Positions 6,577 to 15,596 are shown, counted from the stretch's first letter. The stretch is DNA of 17,227 nt from Porticoccaceae bacterium UBA1117 (GCA_002313335.1 DCBC01000116.1:1-17227), one strand, 5' to 3'. Notes: generated from the letters alone by a model not told the origin. Numbers and translations: made by a program.

Positions 6577-7318
6577 TTTCTTCGGGATCGACTTTTGGCG
6601 CCACCATGCGTCCAAACATGATACCGATTTCAAATAGCATCCACATGGGAATGGCAAGCAGTGTTTGGGAGATAATGTCTGGCGGTGTCAGCAGCATCCC
6701 AAACACAAAGCAGAGAACGAAAACATAAGGTCTCTTTTTAGCTAAGCTATTGGGGTCTACAGCGCCCATCCAGGACAGTATTACCACTGCAATAGGAATT
6801 TCGAAGCTGAGGCCAAAGGCAAAAAACAATTTCAGTACAAAATCTAGGTAACTTCGAATATCCGGCATTATGCTAATTCCATCCGGCACTATGCTAGTGA
6901 AAAACATAAATACCAGTGGGAACACTACATAGTACGCAAAGGCCATGCCACCGTAGAAAAGGAACACGCTGGAGAAAAACAATGGTAGAACAATTTTTTT
7001 CTCGCGCTTGTACAAACCCGGCGCTAAGAAGGCCCAAACCTGAAAGAGGATGTAGGGCATCGCTGCAAACATTGATAATACCAACGTTAGCTTAAACGGC
7101 GTTAAAAAGGGCGAGGTAACCTCCGTAGCAATCATCGTTAGATTGTCTGGAAGATAGGCTCTAATGGGTTCAGAAATATACAGATAGAGTTCATTGCTAA
7201 AAGAGAATAACCCGGCAAAAATAATGAGTACCGCGACTATTGAGCGCAATACGCGGTCTCTAAACTCAATAAGATGAGTCATGAATGGTTGGGTATCGAG
7301 GTCTTCTTGTTCAGTCAT
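6563..7318 (-). CDS. tatC: Twin-arginine translocase subunit TatC
   Basis: This 251-residue polytopic inner-membrane protein has six predicted membrane helices. It is the receptor that recognises twin-arginine signal peptides and recruits TatB and TatA. The N-terminal signature HLIEFRDRVL is present, with the conserved glutamate. The first cytoplasmic loop APGLYKREKK carries the second key glutamate, and RPYVFVLCFVFGMLLTPPD is the typical late signature. The start overlaps the end of tatB by eight bases. It is the last gene of the minus-strand run and ends inside the palindrome shared with the converging hydrolase gene. Confidence 0.97.
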   Translation of the reverse strand: MTEQEDLDTQPFMTHLIEFRDRVLRSIVAVLIIFAGLFSFSNELYLYISEPIRAYLPDNLTMIATEVTSPFLTPFKLTLVLSMFAAMPYILFQVWAFLAPGLYKREKKIVLPLFFSSVFLFYGGMAFAYYVVFPLVFMFFTSIVPDGISIMPDIRSYLDFVLKLFFAFGLSFEIPIAVVILSWMGAVDPNSLAKKRPYVFVLCFVFGMLLTPPDIISQTLLAIPMWMLFEIGIMFGRMVAPKVDPEETLTD

Positions 7319-7610
7319 TTTTTAGGTTATCAGGGATCATTGAGTTTGGATCTATGCTGACGTCTATATCAACGATGTCCTGCCGTGCTTTCTCTAAATC
7401 GCGCATTAATTTTTCGTTATGGAGTTGGCGCCGAATTTCATCGACACCCACCTCATCTTCAATTTCAGTGCGCGCAGCAGACAAGAACTGGCGCAACCGT
7501 CCAAACCAAAGGGTTATGGTTCGGACTGTTTCAGGTAGTCGCTCAGGCCCCATCACAATTAGGGTTAGAACGGCAATAATAAGAAGCTCAGAAAACCCAA
7601 TATCAAACAT
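7311..7610 (-). CDS. tatB: Twin-arginine translocase subunit TatB
   Basis: TatB works with TatC in the signal-peptide receptor complex. The protein has one N-terminal membrane helix (MFDIGFSELLIIAVLTLIVM), the conserved glutamate at residue 8, the GPERLP hinge, and a charged amphipathic helix with EIEDEVGVDEIRRQL. About 99 residues is short for TatB, but the features are clear. I set the start at the ATG at 7610 because TatB proteins begin MFDIG. An in-frame ATG at 7616 and TTG at 7619 would add two or three residues. None has an obvious Shine-Dalgarno sequence, so translation may depend on coupling to tatA. Confidence 0.93.
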   Translation of the reverse strand: MFDIGFSELLIIAVLTLIVMGPERLPETVRTITLWFGRLRQFLSAARTEIEDEVGVDEIRRQLHNEKLMRDLEKARQDIVDIDVSIDPNSMIPDNLKND

Positions 7611-7643
7611 AGGCATCAACTATTTGGCGATTAACCAACTGAT

Positions 7644-7853
7644 TTAGCCTTTCTCAGAGTCTGATTCTGAGTGTTGCTCAGATTTTTCAGTATCTTCGGT
7701 ATCGAGGTTTTCTGAGGGGTCGTTGGTAATAGAGTCTTTGAATCCCTTAACCGCACCACCTAAGTCTGAGCCGATATTACGCAGTTTTTTAGTGCCAAAA
7801 ATTAGTGCCACTATGACTAAAATAATTAGTAGTTCTTGCCATCCAAAACCCAT
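7644..7853 (-). CDS. tatA: Twin-arginine translocase subunit TatA
   Basis: This 69-residue pore-forming or membrane-weakening subunit of the Tat system has a single N-terminal helix, the hinge FGTKKLR, an amphipathic helix [15 protein letters not shown] and an acidic tail. The polar position near the N-terminus is the pair Q6-E7 ([10 protein letters not shown]); E. coli TatA has a glutamine there, while glutamate is more usual in TatB. GGAG at 7861-7864 gives seven-base spacing to the ATG. The gene opens the tatABC run, 17 bases after hisE. Confidence 0.96.
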   Translation of the reverse strand: MGFGWQELLIILVIVALIFGTKKLRNIGSDLGGAVKGFKDSITNDPSENLDTEDTEKSEQHSESDSEKG

Positions 7854-7870
7854 GATCTTTCTCCGGTTTG

Positions 7871-8206
7871 TTAATCAGTCTTACGTTGAGCCTTTTCTTT
7901 AAGGCCGGATAAATCGAAACGTCTTTCTAATTCGTTAAGTACTGAGGCAGAATCTTCACCCAGATGCGACAGCATAACCAACGAGTGAAACCAAAGGTCA
8001 GCTGTCTCATAAATAACTTTAGTGTTGTCACCACTATGCTCAGCATCTTTGGCCGCTAAAATAGTTTCAAAAGATTCTTCACCCACTTTTTCGAGTATTT
8101 TATTGAGCCCCTCTTGATGGAGACTAGCTACATAGGAGTCATCCGCTGCGGCGCTTTTGCGTATTTTAAGAATCTCACTCAATTGTTGTAACACGGCATC
8201 ACTCAT
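7871..8206 (-). CDS. hisE: Phosphoribosyl-ATP pyrophosphatase HisE
   Basis: The enzyme hydrolyses phosphoribosyl-ATP to phosphoribosyl-AMP, the second step of histidine synthesis. It is a 111-residue all-alpha MazG-like protein with the acidic metal-binding signatures [15 protein letters not shown] and [14 protein letters not shown]. In enterobacteria this activity is fused to HisI; here it is a separate gene overlapping hisI by four bases (ATGA). AGGA lies nine bases before its ATG. Its placement beside ubiB and tatA, away from the other his genes, is the Pseudomonas arrangement. Confidence 0.95.
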   Translation of the reverse strand: MSDAVLQQLSEILKIRKSAAADDSYVASLHQEGLNKILEKVGEESFETILAAKDAEHSGDNTKVIYETADLWFHSLVMLSHLGEDSASVLNELERRFDLSGLKEKAQRKTD

Positions 8207-8583
8207 GAGTAAATTTCCTTTGGATCTTTAACTACGCTATCCACTGTTTTCCATTGACCGTTCTCTAAGACACGATAGAAGCATGAGGTGCGTCCAGTGT
8301 GACAGGCAATATTACCGATTTGATTCACCTTCATCATTATTACATCGCTATCACAATCAAGTCTTAGTTCGATTAGCTGCTGGGTATGACCGGACTCTTC
8401 ACCTTTGCGCCATAACTTCTGTCTAGATCGTGACCAATAAATCGCTCTATTTTCATTCACCGTAAGCTCTAATGCCTCTCGGTTCATCCAGGCAACCATT
8501 AAAATTTGACCGGAGGTTTTATCTTGAGCAATAGCTGGCACCAACCCGTCATTGTCCCAATTGATATCGTCGAGGTAACTCAT
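8203..8583 (-). CDS. hisI: Phosphoribosyl-AMP cyclohydrolase HisI
   Basis: This enzyme opens the purine ring of phosphoribosyl-AMP, the third step of histidine synthesis. The characteristic run is present: [12 protein letters not shown] near the start, [19 protein letters not shown], the metal site DCDSD, and [12 protein letters not shown] with conserved cysteines for zinc. I set the start at the ATG at 8583 (126 residues; [14 protein letters not shown]), because homologues begin at about this point. An ATG at 8598 in the same frame would add five residues. Neither has a strong Shine-Dalgarno sequence. The gene lies 66 bases after ubiB; CATAAT occurs in that gap on the minus strand but without a convincing -35 box. 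Confidence 0.95.
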   Translation of the reverse strand: MSYLDDINWDNDGLVPAIAQDKTSGQILMVAWMNREALELTVNENRAIYWSRSRQKLWRKGEESGHTQQLIELRLDCDSDVIMMKVNQIGNIACHTGRTSCFYRVLENGQWKTVDSVVKDPKEIYS

Positions 8584-8649
8584 CGCTAACAGCACCATTT
8601 GAATCTGAACATAATTATGACAGGTGTTGAGCAGTAACTAAAGTCAGTG

Positions 8650-10269
8650 CTAACGGAGTAGCAAAATCAACAACCCGGTAAAAACTAGACCCAGACTAAC
8701 GAGTGGAGGCTGACCAAGTGCCAACGGCAATTGTGATAATCCAAGGGCTAAACCGCCACCAATACTACTGAAGCCAATGGCTATTGCACACTTAGTCCAA
8801 ACAGAATTAGTCTGCTGTGTAGTATTGGTCTGTTTAGCTATTTCACCACTCTCACTATACTGCGCGGCTTTAAGCGCCTGAAATATCATTGGAGGTATTT
8901 GCGGAAAGTGTTCTAGCCAGTCAGGTGCATAACGTTTTAATTGGTTAAACATGCTCTTTGGCGAGTAGCGATCCTTTAGCCATTTCTCTAGATAAGGTTG
9001 CGCGGTCTCCCAAAGGTCCAGATCAGGATACAGTTGACGACCTAAACCCTCGATATTTAATAGTGTTTTCTGCAATAGAACTAAGGAGGGCTGCACTTCC
9101 ATATTGAATCGACGCGCAGTGGTAAACAGGTCGATCAGCATATGCCCAAGCGAAATTTCCTTCAGCGGACGTTGAAAAATCGGCTCGCAAACAGATCGTA
9201 TCGCACCTGTAAAATCATTAATGGAGGTGTCTTTAGGGACCCAGCCGGAGCGAATATGAAGTTCTGCGACCAGACGATAATCGCGCTGAAACATAGCCAG
9301 TAAATTACGCGCCATATAAAACTGATCTTCACTAGAGAGAGAACCCATGATTGCGCAATCAATAGCAATATAGGTGGGTGATTTTGGATTAGTCGCATCA
9401 ACGAAAATGTTACCCGGATGCATATCAGCATGAAAAAAATTGTGTTCAAAGACTTGGGTAAAAAATATCTCTACGCCACGTTGAGCCAAAATTTTAAAAT
9501 CAACACCAGCGGCTTTCAGTCTATCAATGTCAGTGACTGGCACGCCGTAAATACGCTCCATAACCAGCACATCTTTGTTCGAATATGGCCAGTAGATCTC
9601 TGGAACATGCAGCATTGAAGAGTCTGTAAAGTTATGACGCAGCAAAGAGGCATTGGCGCCCTCAGACTGTAGGTTGAGTTCCTCTATAATCACCGACTCG
9701 TAGTCCTTTACAACCTCCAGCGGATGCAAGCGTTCGCCGTCTTCGCTGTAGGTTTTTACTAATCGTGCAAGCGTATAAAGTAAGGCAATATCTTTGCGAA
9801 TAGTTTTTTCAATATTCGGTCGTACCGCTTTAACAACCACATCACGCCCATCAGCCAGCACTGCCGCATGGACCTGGGCTACCGAAGCTGATGCCAGAGG
9901 GTCTGGTTCAAAACTGAGAAACAAATCATCAACACTGCCTGACAATGCTAATTCGACATTTTGTTTAAACAGATCTGAGGAAAATGGTGGCACGTTGTCT
10001 TGAAGTACACACAACTCAATGCTTATATCCTCGGGAACAAGATCAGGTCTCGTTGACAACAGTTGCCCGAACTTTACAAAGATAGGCCCCAGCTCTTCAA
10101 GTGCTTTGCGCAGACGTTCGCCGCGAGTTCCATTAGCACGTCCAAAGAAAACAGCGGGAGCAAGAAAAACACGAACGCTAAAAGGCAGTTTTTGTTTGTC
10201 CAAGAGTAAATCTAAGCGGTATTTTCCGACTACTTTGATTATTTTAGCAATGCGTCTCAATCGAATCAC
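8650..10269 (-). CDS. ubiB: Ubiquinone biosynthesis ATPase/kinase-like protein UbiB
   Basis: UbiB belongs to the ABC1/ADCK/UbiB atypical kinase-like family needed for ubiquinone synthesis; it is thought to act as a lipid-linked ATPase. The 539 residues match E. coli UbiB along their length. Visible motifs are KxGQ (K66-Q69, FVKFGQ), the alanine-rich loop ASASVAQVHAA (126-136), the lysine K147 in VVVKAVRP, the HADMHPGN catalytic loop (280-287) and the metal aspartate D304 in IDCAIMG. Two hydrophobic segments at about 495-539 anchor it in the inner membrane. The GTG start overlaps the ubiJ stop as GTGA, with AGGA about 12 bases upstream. Confidence 0.96.
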   Translation of the reverse strand: MIRLRRIAKIIKVVGKYRLDLLLDKQKLPFSVRVFLAPAVFFGRANGTRGERLRKALEELGPIFVKFGQLLSTRPDLVPEDISIELCVLQDNVPPFSSDLFKQNVELALSGSVDDLFLSFEPDPLASASVAQVHAAVLADGRDVVVKAVRPNIEKTIRKDIALLYTLARLVKTYSEDGERLHPLEVVKDYESVIIEELNLQSEGANASLLRHNFTDSSMLHVPEIYWPYSNKDVLVMERIYGVPVTDIDRLKAAGVDFKILAQRGVEIFFTQVFEHNFFHADMHPGNIFVDATNPKSPTYIAIDCAIMGSLSSEDQFYMARNLLAMFQRDYRLVAELHIRSGWVPKDTSINDFTGAIRSVCEPIFQRPLKEISLGHMLIDLFTTARRFNMEVQPSLVLLQKTLLNIEGLGRQLYPDLDLWETAQPYLEKWLKDRYSPKSMFNQLKRYAPDWLEHFPQIPPMIFQALKAAQYSESGEIAKQTNTTQQTNSVWTKCAIAIGFSSIGGGLALGLSQLPLALGQPPLVSLGLVFTGLLILLLR

Positions 10270-10910
10270 GAATTTAAGGGTCCTTGATTATATTGTTGAA
10301 GCTTCTGCTGAAGTCTTTTCAGACGAGCAGCTAGGCGATCGACATCAGAGGATAATTTTCTAATCTCAGGGGCTGTTGTGTCGAATTCATTTTTGCTGGG
10401 CGTCAGATTAAATTCCTCTTGCGCAACTTCAACCATACCGGTGGTTGCACGCCTAATCGTATCTTTTCTGAAGACCGCTGAATGACGAATGCTTTTGGCT
10501 AAGAGATGAGCGGGAATATCACCCACAATTTCAGCCAGTGCCGCTTCCCAATCAATATCCAGATTACTCATAATTTTATTAAGCTGATTTAGAGTATCAA
10601 GATTGCCGCTGACCGTAATCCCGGTTCCCGAAAATGACACAGATTCCTGAGCATTTAAGGCAACCCCAGCCATTGCAACCAGACTTCCCTTAACAGTGAC
10701 TGAAGCCTCGCCAGCCCATTGATCATGGAGCTTTACGCCGGTAGAGATTGGTTCAAGGGCTATTGTGATTGGCGGAAGAGTACTTTCAATTAATAGTACT
10801 TGCCCTTCCAGCTGCGCTAGCGCAGACGCTGACGCAGGATCATGCGCTAAGGCGGTATCTATAAGTGCTTCTGCACCTCCCAAGGCCGTTTTGCGTAGTG
10901 CTGAAAACAT
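10266..10910 (-). CDS. ubiJ: Ubiquinone biosynthesis accessory factor UbiJ (SCP2 domain)
   Basis: This 214-residue soluble protein has an N-terminal sterol-carrier SCP2-like domain. UbiJ pairs with UbiK and helps organise the late ubiquinone hydroxylation and methylation enzymes, binding the hydrophobic intermediate. The C-terminus (about 180-208) is a strongly heptad-like, charged helix with LSSDVDRLAARLKRLQQKLQ, fitting the coiled-coil contact with UbiK. Similarity to E. coli UbiJ is low, as is usual for this protein, and the position between ubiE and ubiB is the strongest evidence. The ATG at 10910 is preceded in frame by a GTG at 10913 that shares its base with the ubiE stop. GGAG at 10924-10927 would serve either. 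Confidence 0.9.
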   Translation of the reverse strand: MFSALRKTALGGAEALIDTALAHDPASASALAQLEGQVLLIESTLPPITIALEPISTGVKLHDQWAGEASVTVKGSLVAMAGVALNAQESVSFSGTGITVSGNLDTLNQLNKIMSNLDIDWEAALAEIVGDIPAHLLAKSIRHSAVFRKDTIRRATTGMVEVAQEEFNLTPSKNEFDTTAPEIRKLSSDVDRLAARLKRLQQKLQQYNQGPLNS

Positions 10911-10912
10911 CA

Positions 10913-11659
10913 CTAAGGCTTAACTCCGCGGTGGAGAGCGACAACGCCCCCGGTCATGTTGTGAAAATCAGCGTTAGCGAACCCCGCCGTTGTTAGCATT
11001 TCCAGAAGAGTATTTTGATCTGGGTGCATACGAATCGATTCTGCTAAATATTGGTAACTGTCAGCGTCATTGGCGAATAGTTTTCCAAGTTTCGGTAAAA
11101 TACTAAAAGAATAAGTATCATATACCTTTGACAAAACGGGGTTCTTTGGCGTTGAAAACTCTAGTATTAACAATTTTCCGCCGGGCTTTAGAACACGCAA
11201 CATGGAACGCAACGCCATATCTTTGTCAGTAACATTGCGCAAACCAAATGCAATAGTAATGATGTCAAAGGTATTGTCAGGGAAGGGCAGGTGCTGAGCA
11301 TCTGCTTGAGAAAACTGAACATTATCAACGATGCCTCGATCAACAAGTCGATCACGACCTACCTTTAGCATTGAATCATTAATGTCGGCCAGAACAACCG
11401 TACCCTCTGGACCGACAATGCGTGAAAACTTAGCGGCTAGATCTCCAGTTCCCCCTGCAATATCAAGCACTTTATGCCCTTGGCGTACCCCAGACATCTC
11501 AATGGTCATACGCTTCCATAGGCGATGTATTCCCCCTGACATGAGATCATTCATCAGATCGTAGCTTCCGGCAACGGAGTGAAAAACATCAGCAACTTTG
11601 CCGGCTTTCTCTTCAACATCGACGGTCTCGTAACCAAAATGTGTCGTTTTTTCAGGCAT
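10913..11659 (-). CDS. ubiE: Ubiquinone/menaquinone C-methyltransferase UbiE
   Basis: This S-adenosylmethionine-dependent methyltransferase methylates the ring carbon in ubiquinone (and menaquinone) synthesis. It is 248 residues, the usual length. The family start [20 protein letters not shown] is present, as is [21 protein letters not shown]-binding motif I is VLDIAGGTG (64-72), and [17 protein letters not shown] and [14 protein letters not shown] follow in the usual order. It is the first gene of the ubiE-ubiJ-ubiB unit, with 0-3 base junctions to ubiJ. No clear Shine-Dalgarno sequence precedes the ATG. Confidence 0.97.
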   Translation of the reverse strand: MPEKTTHFGYETVDVEEKAGKVADVFHSVAGSYDLMNDLMSGGIHRLWKRMTIEMSGVRQGHKVLDIAGGTGDLAAKFSRIVGPEGTVVLADINDSMLKVGRDRLVDRGIVDNVQFSQADAQHLPFPDNTFDIITIAFGLRNVTDKDMALRSMLRVLKPGGKLLILEFSTPKNPVLSKVYDTYSFSILPKLGKLFANDADSYQYLAESIRMHPDQNTLLEMLTTAGFANADFHNMTGGVVALHRGVKP

Positions 11660-11692
11660 ATTTGCAACTATAAGGTGAAAATTTAGAAGTGT

Positions 11693-11698
11693 ATTGTA
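11693..11698 (-). promoter_or_regulatory. Possible -10 box for the ubiE operon
   Basis: The minus strand reads TACAAT here, five of six matches to the sigma70 -10, which would start a transcript about 27 bases before ubiE. No good -35 box is found at 16-18 bases. The 137-base gap 11660-11796 is the only sizeable space between the DUF971 gene and ubiE, so a promoter is expected in it. I saw no intrinsic terminator for the upstream unit. Confidence 0.25.
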
Positions 11699-11796
11699 GC
11701 GCTAGTTAAGCCGTTTAGGTATCAGTCAGGCTGTATAGTCACTAAATGATTGATTCCGCAATATTCCCAGGGCGCTAGACTTAGATAACAGGTTTT

Positions 11797-12174
11797 TCAT
11801 GAGAGTTTCACAACTTGGACATCAGGATCGCGAGACTGCCCGGCCTCATGCAGCCGCCCCAAATAACCAATCCAGTAATCTGTGTAGTTTTCAGCTAAGT
11901 CGTAAAGGTAATCCCAAGTAAAAATCCCTGAATTATGCCCGTCACTAAAGGTAATTTGAATGGCGTAATTACCCGATTTCTGTAGTGATCCAATAACAAC
12001 GTTGCGCTGACCAAATTGCAACACTTCCTGTCCCTTGCCATGGCCACGTACCTCAGCACTCGGAGAAAAAACTCTCAGGTATTCTGCTCTTAGCTGGTGT
12101 TGCTTGCCCTCCGCATACTCAAGCCGCAGAGCGTCTTTAGATTCAGTTACAAAAATTCGCTGGGGTGTAGGCAT
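11797..12174 (-). CDS. DUF971 / GBBH-like N-terminal domain protein
   Basis: This 125-residue cytoplasmic protein is a stand-alone copy of the domain found at the N-terminus of gamma-butyrobetaine hydroxylases (DUF971, GBBH-like_N). The conserved features are LRLEYAEG near the start, LRAEYLRVFSPSAEVRGHG, and the signature ITFSDGHNSGIFTWDYLYDL. The function is unknown. The gene lies 30 bases after hslU and probably belongs to the hslVU transcript. In pseudomonads a homologous gene also follows hslU, so the association is conserved. GAGAGAG about nine bases upstream of the ATG can serve as ribosome site. Confidence 0.88.
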   Translation of the reverse strand: MPTPQRIFVTESKDALRLEYAEGKQHQLRAEYLRVFSPSAEVRGHGKGQEVLQFGQRNVVIGSLQKSGNYAIQITFSDGHNSGIFTWDYLYDLAENYTDYWIGYLGRLHEAGQSRDPDVQVVKLS

Positions 12175-12204
12175 TTAAAAAGCTCTCTCTACAGGCTGGC
12201 CTCG

Positions 12205-13533
12205 TTACAAAATGAAGCGGGTTAGATCCTCATCGCTGGCCAGTTCACCAAGGTTTTTATCTACAAATGCTTTATCAATAGAAATAGACTCATCTTTGGC
12301 GCCCAAATCTGAGGCATTGAAAGAAATATCTTCAAGTAAGCGTTCCAGAATGGTGTGTAAACGTCGCGCACCAATATTTTCGGTGCCTTCATTAACGTCA
12401 AAAGCAATTTCGGCGATACGACGAGTGCCTTCAGCGGTGAAATCAATAGTTAACCCCTCGGTCGACATGAGCTCACAATATTGTTTGGTCAGCGAGGCTT
12501 TGGGTTCAGTTAAGATACGCTCTAAGTCACCTACTTTTAGAGCATTTAATTCTACTCTAATGGGCAGCCTGCCCTGTAATTCAGGTATTAGATCTGAAGG
12601 CTTAGACAGGTGAAAGGCGCCTGAGGCAATAAACAATATATGGTCCGTTTTGATCATGCCAAATTTGGTAGATACTGTACAACCCTCGATTAGTGGCAGA
12701 AGGTCGCGTTGAACACCCTCTCTAGACACGTCTGCACCACCTGTTTCACCGCGCCGACAAACCTTATCAATTTCGTCAAGAAAGACAATGCCATTTTGCT
12801 CTGCAGCTTCCATGGCGATCGTTTTAATATCTTCTTCATTAACTAACTTTGCCGCTTCTTCCTCTTTTAAATGTTTAAGCGCATCAGCGACAGTGACCTT
12901 TCTATTGGTTGTTTTATCTTTACCCATACTGCTAAACATATTCTGTAGCTGAGAGGTCATTTCTTCCATACCAGGAGGTGCCATAATTTCAACACCAACT
13001 GGGGTCTGACTCAATTCAACTTCAATTTCTTTGTCATCTAATGAGCCTTCGCGCAACTTCTTGCGGAACACCTGACGAGTTGTCGAATTCTTTTCGTCCT
13101 TACCTTCAGTGTCTCTAGCGGGAGGCAGAAGAGCGTCTAGAACTCTCTCCTCTGCAGCGTCCATTGCTCGCTGATCAACTTTTAGCATCTCTGACTCGCG
13201 ACATTGCTTGACTGAGGTTTCAACTAAATCTCGGATAATAGATTCAACATCTTTACCGACATAGCCAACTTCAGTAAATTTTGTCGCTTCAACTTTCACA
13301 AAGGGCGCATTAGCTAATTTTGCTAGGCGCCGCGCAATCTCAGTTTTACCAACGCCCGTTGGCCCAATCATAAGAATGTTTTTGGGTGTGACCTCATTAC
13401 GCATTTCACTACCCAGTTGAGACCGGCGCCAGCGGTTGCGTAATGCAATAGCCACTGCACGCTTGGCATCGTCTTGACCGATGATATGTCGATTTAATTC
13501 GTGAACAATCTCACGGGGAGTCATTTGAGACAT
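12205..13533 (-). CDS. hslU: ATP-dependent protease ATPase subunit HslU
   Basis: HslU is the AAA+ unfoldase that feeds substrates into the HslV peptidase. At 442 residues it matches the usual length. It shows [33 protein letters not shown] at the start (quoted here only as a landmark of residues 5-37), Walker A GPTGVGKT (57-64), the pore loop GYVG (90-93), the intermediate I-domain (about 110-230), Walker B IVFLDE (249-254), and the C-terminal tail ending RFIL that docks into HslV. It starts two bases after the hslV stop, with AAGG about eight bases upstream, so the two are co-translated. Confidence 0.97.
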   Translation of the reverse strand: MSQMTPREIVHELNRHIIGQDDAKRAVAIALRNRWRRSQLGSEMRNEVTPKNILMIGPTGVGKTEIARRLAKLANAPFVKVEATKFTEVGYVGKDVESIIRDLVETSVKQCRESEMLKVDQRAMDAAEERVLDALLPPARDTEGKDEKNSTTRQVFRKKLREGSLDDKEIEVELSQTPVGVEIMAPPGMEEMTSQLQNMFSSMGKDKTTNRKVTVADALKHLKEEEAAKLVNEEDIKTIAMEAAEQNGIVFLDEIDKVCRRGETGGADVSREGVQRDLLPLIEGCTVSTKFGMIKTDHILFIASGAFHLSKPSDLIPELQGRLPIRVELNALKVGDLERILTEPKASLTKQYCELMSTEGLTIDFTAEGTRRIAEIAFDVNEGTENIGARRLHTILERLLEDISFNASDLGAKDESISIDKAFVDKNLGELASDEDLTRFIL

Positions 13534-13535
13534 AG

Positions 13536-14081
13536 TTATACCTTAGAGTCTAATTCTTCTATCGTTCGGTTATGATTTGTGTAGATACAGATATCTCCAG
13601 CAATTTTAAGTCCTTGCTCGACAATGGTTCTTGCATCTAAATCAGTATTTTCTAGTAGGGCTCTAGCAGCAGATTGAGCAAAGGGTCCGCCGGACCCAAT
13701 AGCAATGAGGTCATCTTCAGGCTGTATGACATCGCCGTTACCCGTAATAATAAGAGAGGCCTCGCTATCTGCGACGGCTAGCAGGGCTTCAAGTTTTCTA
13801 AGCATGCGATCTGTACGCCAATCTTTGGCAAGCTCAACCGCAGCGCGGGTTAAATTACCTTGATGCTGTTCTAACTTTGCTTCGAAGCGCTCAAAAAGAG
13901 TGAATGCATCTGCGGTCCCGCCAGCGAACCCGGCAATAACCTGACCATTATGTAAGCGGCGAACTTTTCGGGCATTACCTTTCATAATGGTATTACCCAG
14001 ACTGACCTGACCATCACCACCAATGACTACCTTGCCATTGCGTCTTACCGATAGGATAGTTGTTCCACGATACTGTTCCAA
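13536..14081 (-). CDS. hslV: ATP-dependent protease proteolytic subunit HslV
   Basis: HslV is the threonine peptidase core of the HslUV protease, a bacterial relative of the proteasome beta subunit. The 181 residues contain [39 protein letters not shown] sequence and [18 protein letters not shown], all close to E. coli. The nucleophile should be T7, exposed by removal of a six-residue leader MEQYRG; E. coli HslV has only the initiator Met before its Thr. The start is a TTG at 14081, chosen because GAGGAG at 14089-14094 sits seven bases before it and the reading gives the leader seen in several other proteobacteria. Heat-shock control is suggested by the promoter upstream. Confidence 0.96.
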   Translation of the reverse strand: MEQYRGTTILSVRRNGKVVIGGDGQVSLGNTIMKGNARKVRRLHNGQVIAGFAGGTADAFTLFERFEAKLEQHQGNLTRAAVELAKDWRTDRMLRKLEALLAVADSEASLIITGNGDVIQPEDDLIAIGSGGPFAQSAARALLENTDLDARTIVEQGLKIAGDICIYTNHNRTIEELDSKV

Positions 14082-14110
14082 AGCTACACTCCTCGTCTAT
14101 GTGCATTAAT

Positions 14111-14138
14111 AGATGGGGTCTATCCAATAAATATCAAT
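14111..14138 (-). promoter_or_regulatory. Sigma32-type heat-shock promoter for hslVU
   Basis: On the minus strand ATTGATA (plus 14132-14138) is followed after 13 bases by CCCCATCT (plus 14111-14118). The sigma32 consensus is CTTGAAA and CCCCATNT; the -10 matches fully and the -35 keeps TTGA and a final A. Transcription would start near 14104, giving a leader of about 23 bases that carries the GAGGAG site. E. coli hslVU is a classic sigma32 operon, which agrees. Confidence 0.7.
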
Positions 14139-14164
14139 GCATACACTTGAAAAATTTATTACCT

Positions 14165-15592
14165 CTAAAAATGCCCTTCTTGGCGCAAGTCTACTAAACA
14201 CGCGTTAATACTGTCACGTAATGTTGCGACAATAAAATCAATCTGTGCGCGGGTAATAATGAGGGGCGGCGACATGACGTTAAGATTAATAATTGGACGA
14301 ACGATTAATCCTCTTGCATCTGCCTGATTTGATATCCATTTCCCAATATCTAGTTCCTCCGGAAACAGCGCCTTAGTGTCTTTATCTTTGACAAATTCCA
14401 CACAGGCCATCAAGCCAAGACCTCTAACATCACCGACAATGGGCAGATCACTCAACGTTTTTAATTGCTGCTGAAAGTAGGGTCCTATTTCTTGTACGTA
14501 CTCAAGTAGTTGCTCACGTTCCATGATTTCTATATTTTTTAATGCAGCCGCACAAGCTACTGGATGCCCCGAGTAGGTATACCCATGCGCAAAGCAGCGC
14601 CCGCGTCCAGGTTCGCTGATGACTGCATGAATAGCACTTGAGTAAATAGTAGCGCCTAGTGGTTGATAACCGGAGGTTAACCCTTTGGCAGAGCAAATAA
14701 TGTCTGGTTGGAAATCAAAAACTTCTTTGGAGGCAAACCAGTGTCCAAGACGACCAAAGGCGGTAACTACCTCGTCTGAGACGTAAAGCACATCGTATTT
14801 TTGACAGATTTCCCAGGTTCCACGGTGGTAACCCTCAGGTGGCACAATCACCCCACCTGCACCGAACACTGGCTCCGCAAAAAAGGCGGCAACATTATCA
14901 GCACCAATTTGTTGTATTTTTTCCTCAAGCTCACCAAGTTTGGTGGTGAGAAAGTCAGCTTCACTGATACCTTTTTCGGCGCGATAAAAGTTGGGGCATG
15001 AAATATGGTGAATAGTATCTTGAATATAGTCAAATTCAGGCGGGTGATCACCGGGTTTACCGCCAATAGACATCGATGCATAGGTGGTTCCATGATAGGC
15101 GTTCACTCTGGAAATCATATGTTTCTTTTGATGCATACCGCGACAATTTTGATAGTATTGAATTAAACGAAAAGCGGTATCGATAGCAGTGGATCCGCCG
15201 CATGATAGGGCAACATGGTTAAGGTCTCCCGGAGCTAACTCAGCTAATTTGGCTGATAGTTGAGCAGCGGGGATATTAGTCATGTCAACAAATGGACTAG
15301 CATAGGCCATGTTGCGCACCTGTTCGGCAATGGCATCGGCCATCTCTTCTCTACCCATACCTATATTGGTGCACCAAAGACCGCCTACGGCATCTAAATA
15401 CTTTTTACCATCACTGTCATATATAAATGCACCTTCGGCTGCAGCGATAGGTAATGCTCCGTCTTCGTGAAAAGTATCAAAGACCTGATAAGGGTGCAAA
15501 AAGTGCTGCTTATCTTGTTGATTAATTGATGACGTATCAAATTGCTCAAAAAATGATGGTGGCTTACTTTGGGAAAAGGTGTTGTGGCTCAT
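14165..15592 (-). CDS. Class III (omega) aminotransferase, probably amine:pyruvate type
   Basis: This 475-residue PLP enzyme transfers an amino group from an omega-amino donor, usually to pyruvate. The PLP lysine is K303 in SAKGLTSGYQPLGA; the aspartate that binds the pyridine nitrogen is D273 in YVSDEVVTAFGRLG; Y166-H167-G168 and GGLWCTNIGMGREE are further family signatures. The sequence resembles the polyamine:pyruvate and beta-alanine:pyruvate transaminases (SpuC-like) of pseudomonads more than acetylornithine or glutamate-semialdehyde enzymes. The true amine is unknown. The ATG at 15592 has only a weak AGAG about 12 bases upstream. The gene stands alone between hslV and a 411-base gap. 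Confidence 0.9.
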   Translation of the reverse strand: MSHNTFSQSKPPSFFEQFDTSSINQQDKQHFLHPYQVFDTFHEDGALPIAAAEGAFIYDSDGKKYLDAVGGLWCTNIGMGREEMADAIAEQVRNMAYASPFVDMTNIPAAQLSAKLAELAPGDLNHVALSCGGSTAIDTAFRLIQYYQNCRGMHQKKHMISRVNAYHGTTYASMSIGGKPGDHPPEFDYIQDTIHHISCPNFYRAEKGISEADFLTTKLGELEEKIQQIGADNVAAFFAEPVFGAGGVIVPPEGYHRGTWEICQKYDVLYVSDEVVTAFGRLGHWFASKEVFDFQPDIICSAKGLTSGYQPLGATIYSSAIHAVISEPGRGRCFAHGYTYSGHPVACAAALKNIEIMEREQLLEYVQEIGPYFQQQLKTLSDLPIVGDVRGLGLMACVEFVKDKDTKALFPEELDIGKWISNQADARGLIVRPIINLNVMSPPLIITRAQIDFIVATLRDSINACLVDLRQEGHF

Positions 15593-15596
15593 GATA

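Noticed and set aside
7285..7647. 120-codon plus-strand open frame across tatB
   Set aside because: It is antisense to tatC, tatB and tatA, whose protein signatures are unambiguous, and its translation has no recognisable features.
12212..12613. 133-codon plus-strand open frame across hslU
   Set aside because: It is an antisense shadow of the conserved HslU C-terminal domain with serine/arginine-rich low-quality translation.
14848..15093. 81-codon frame within the aminotransferase
   Set aside because: It is a same-strand out-of-frame shadow; the main frame carries all PLP-enzyme motifs through this region.
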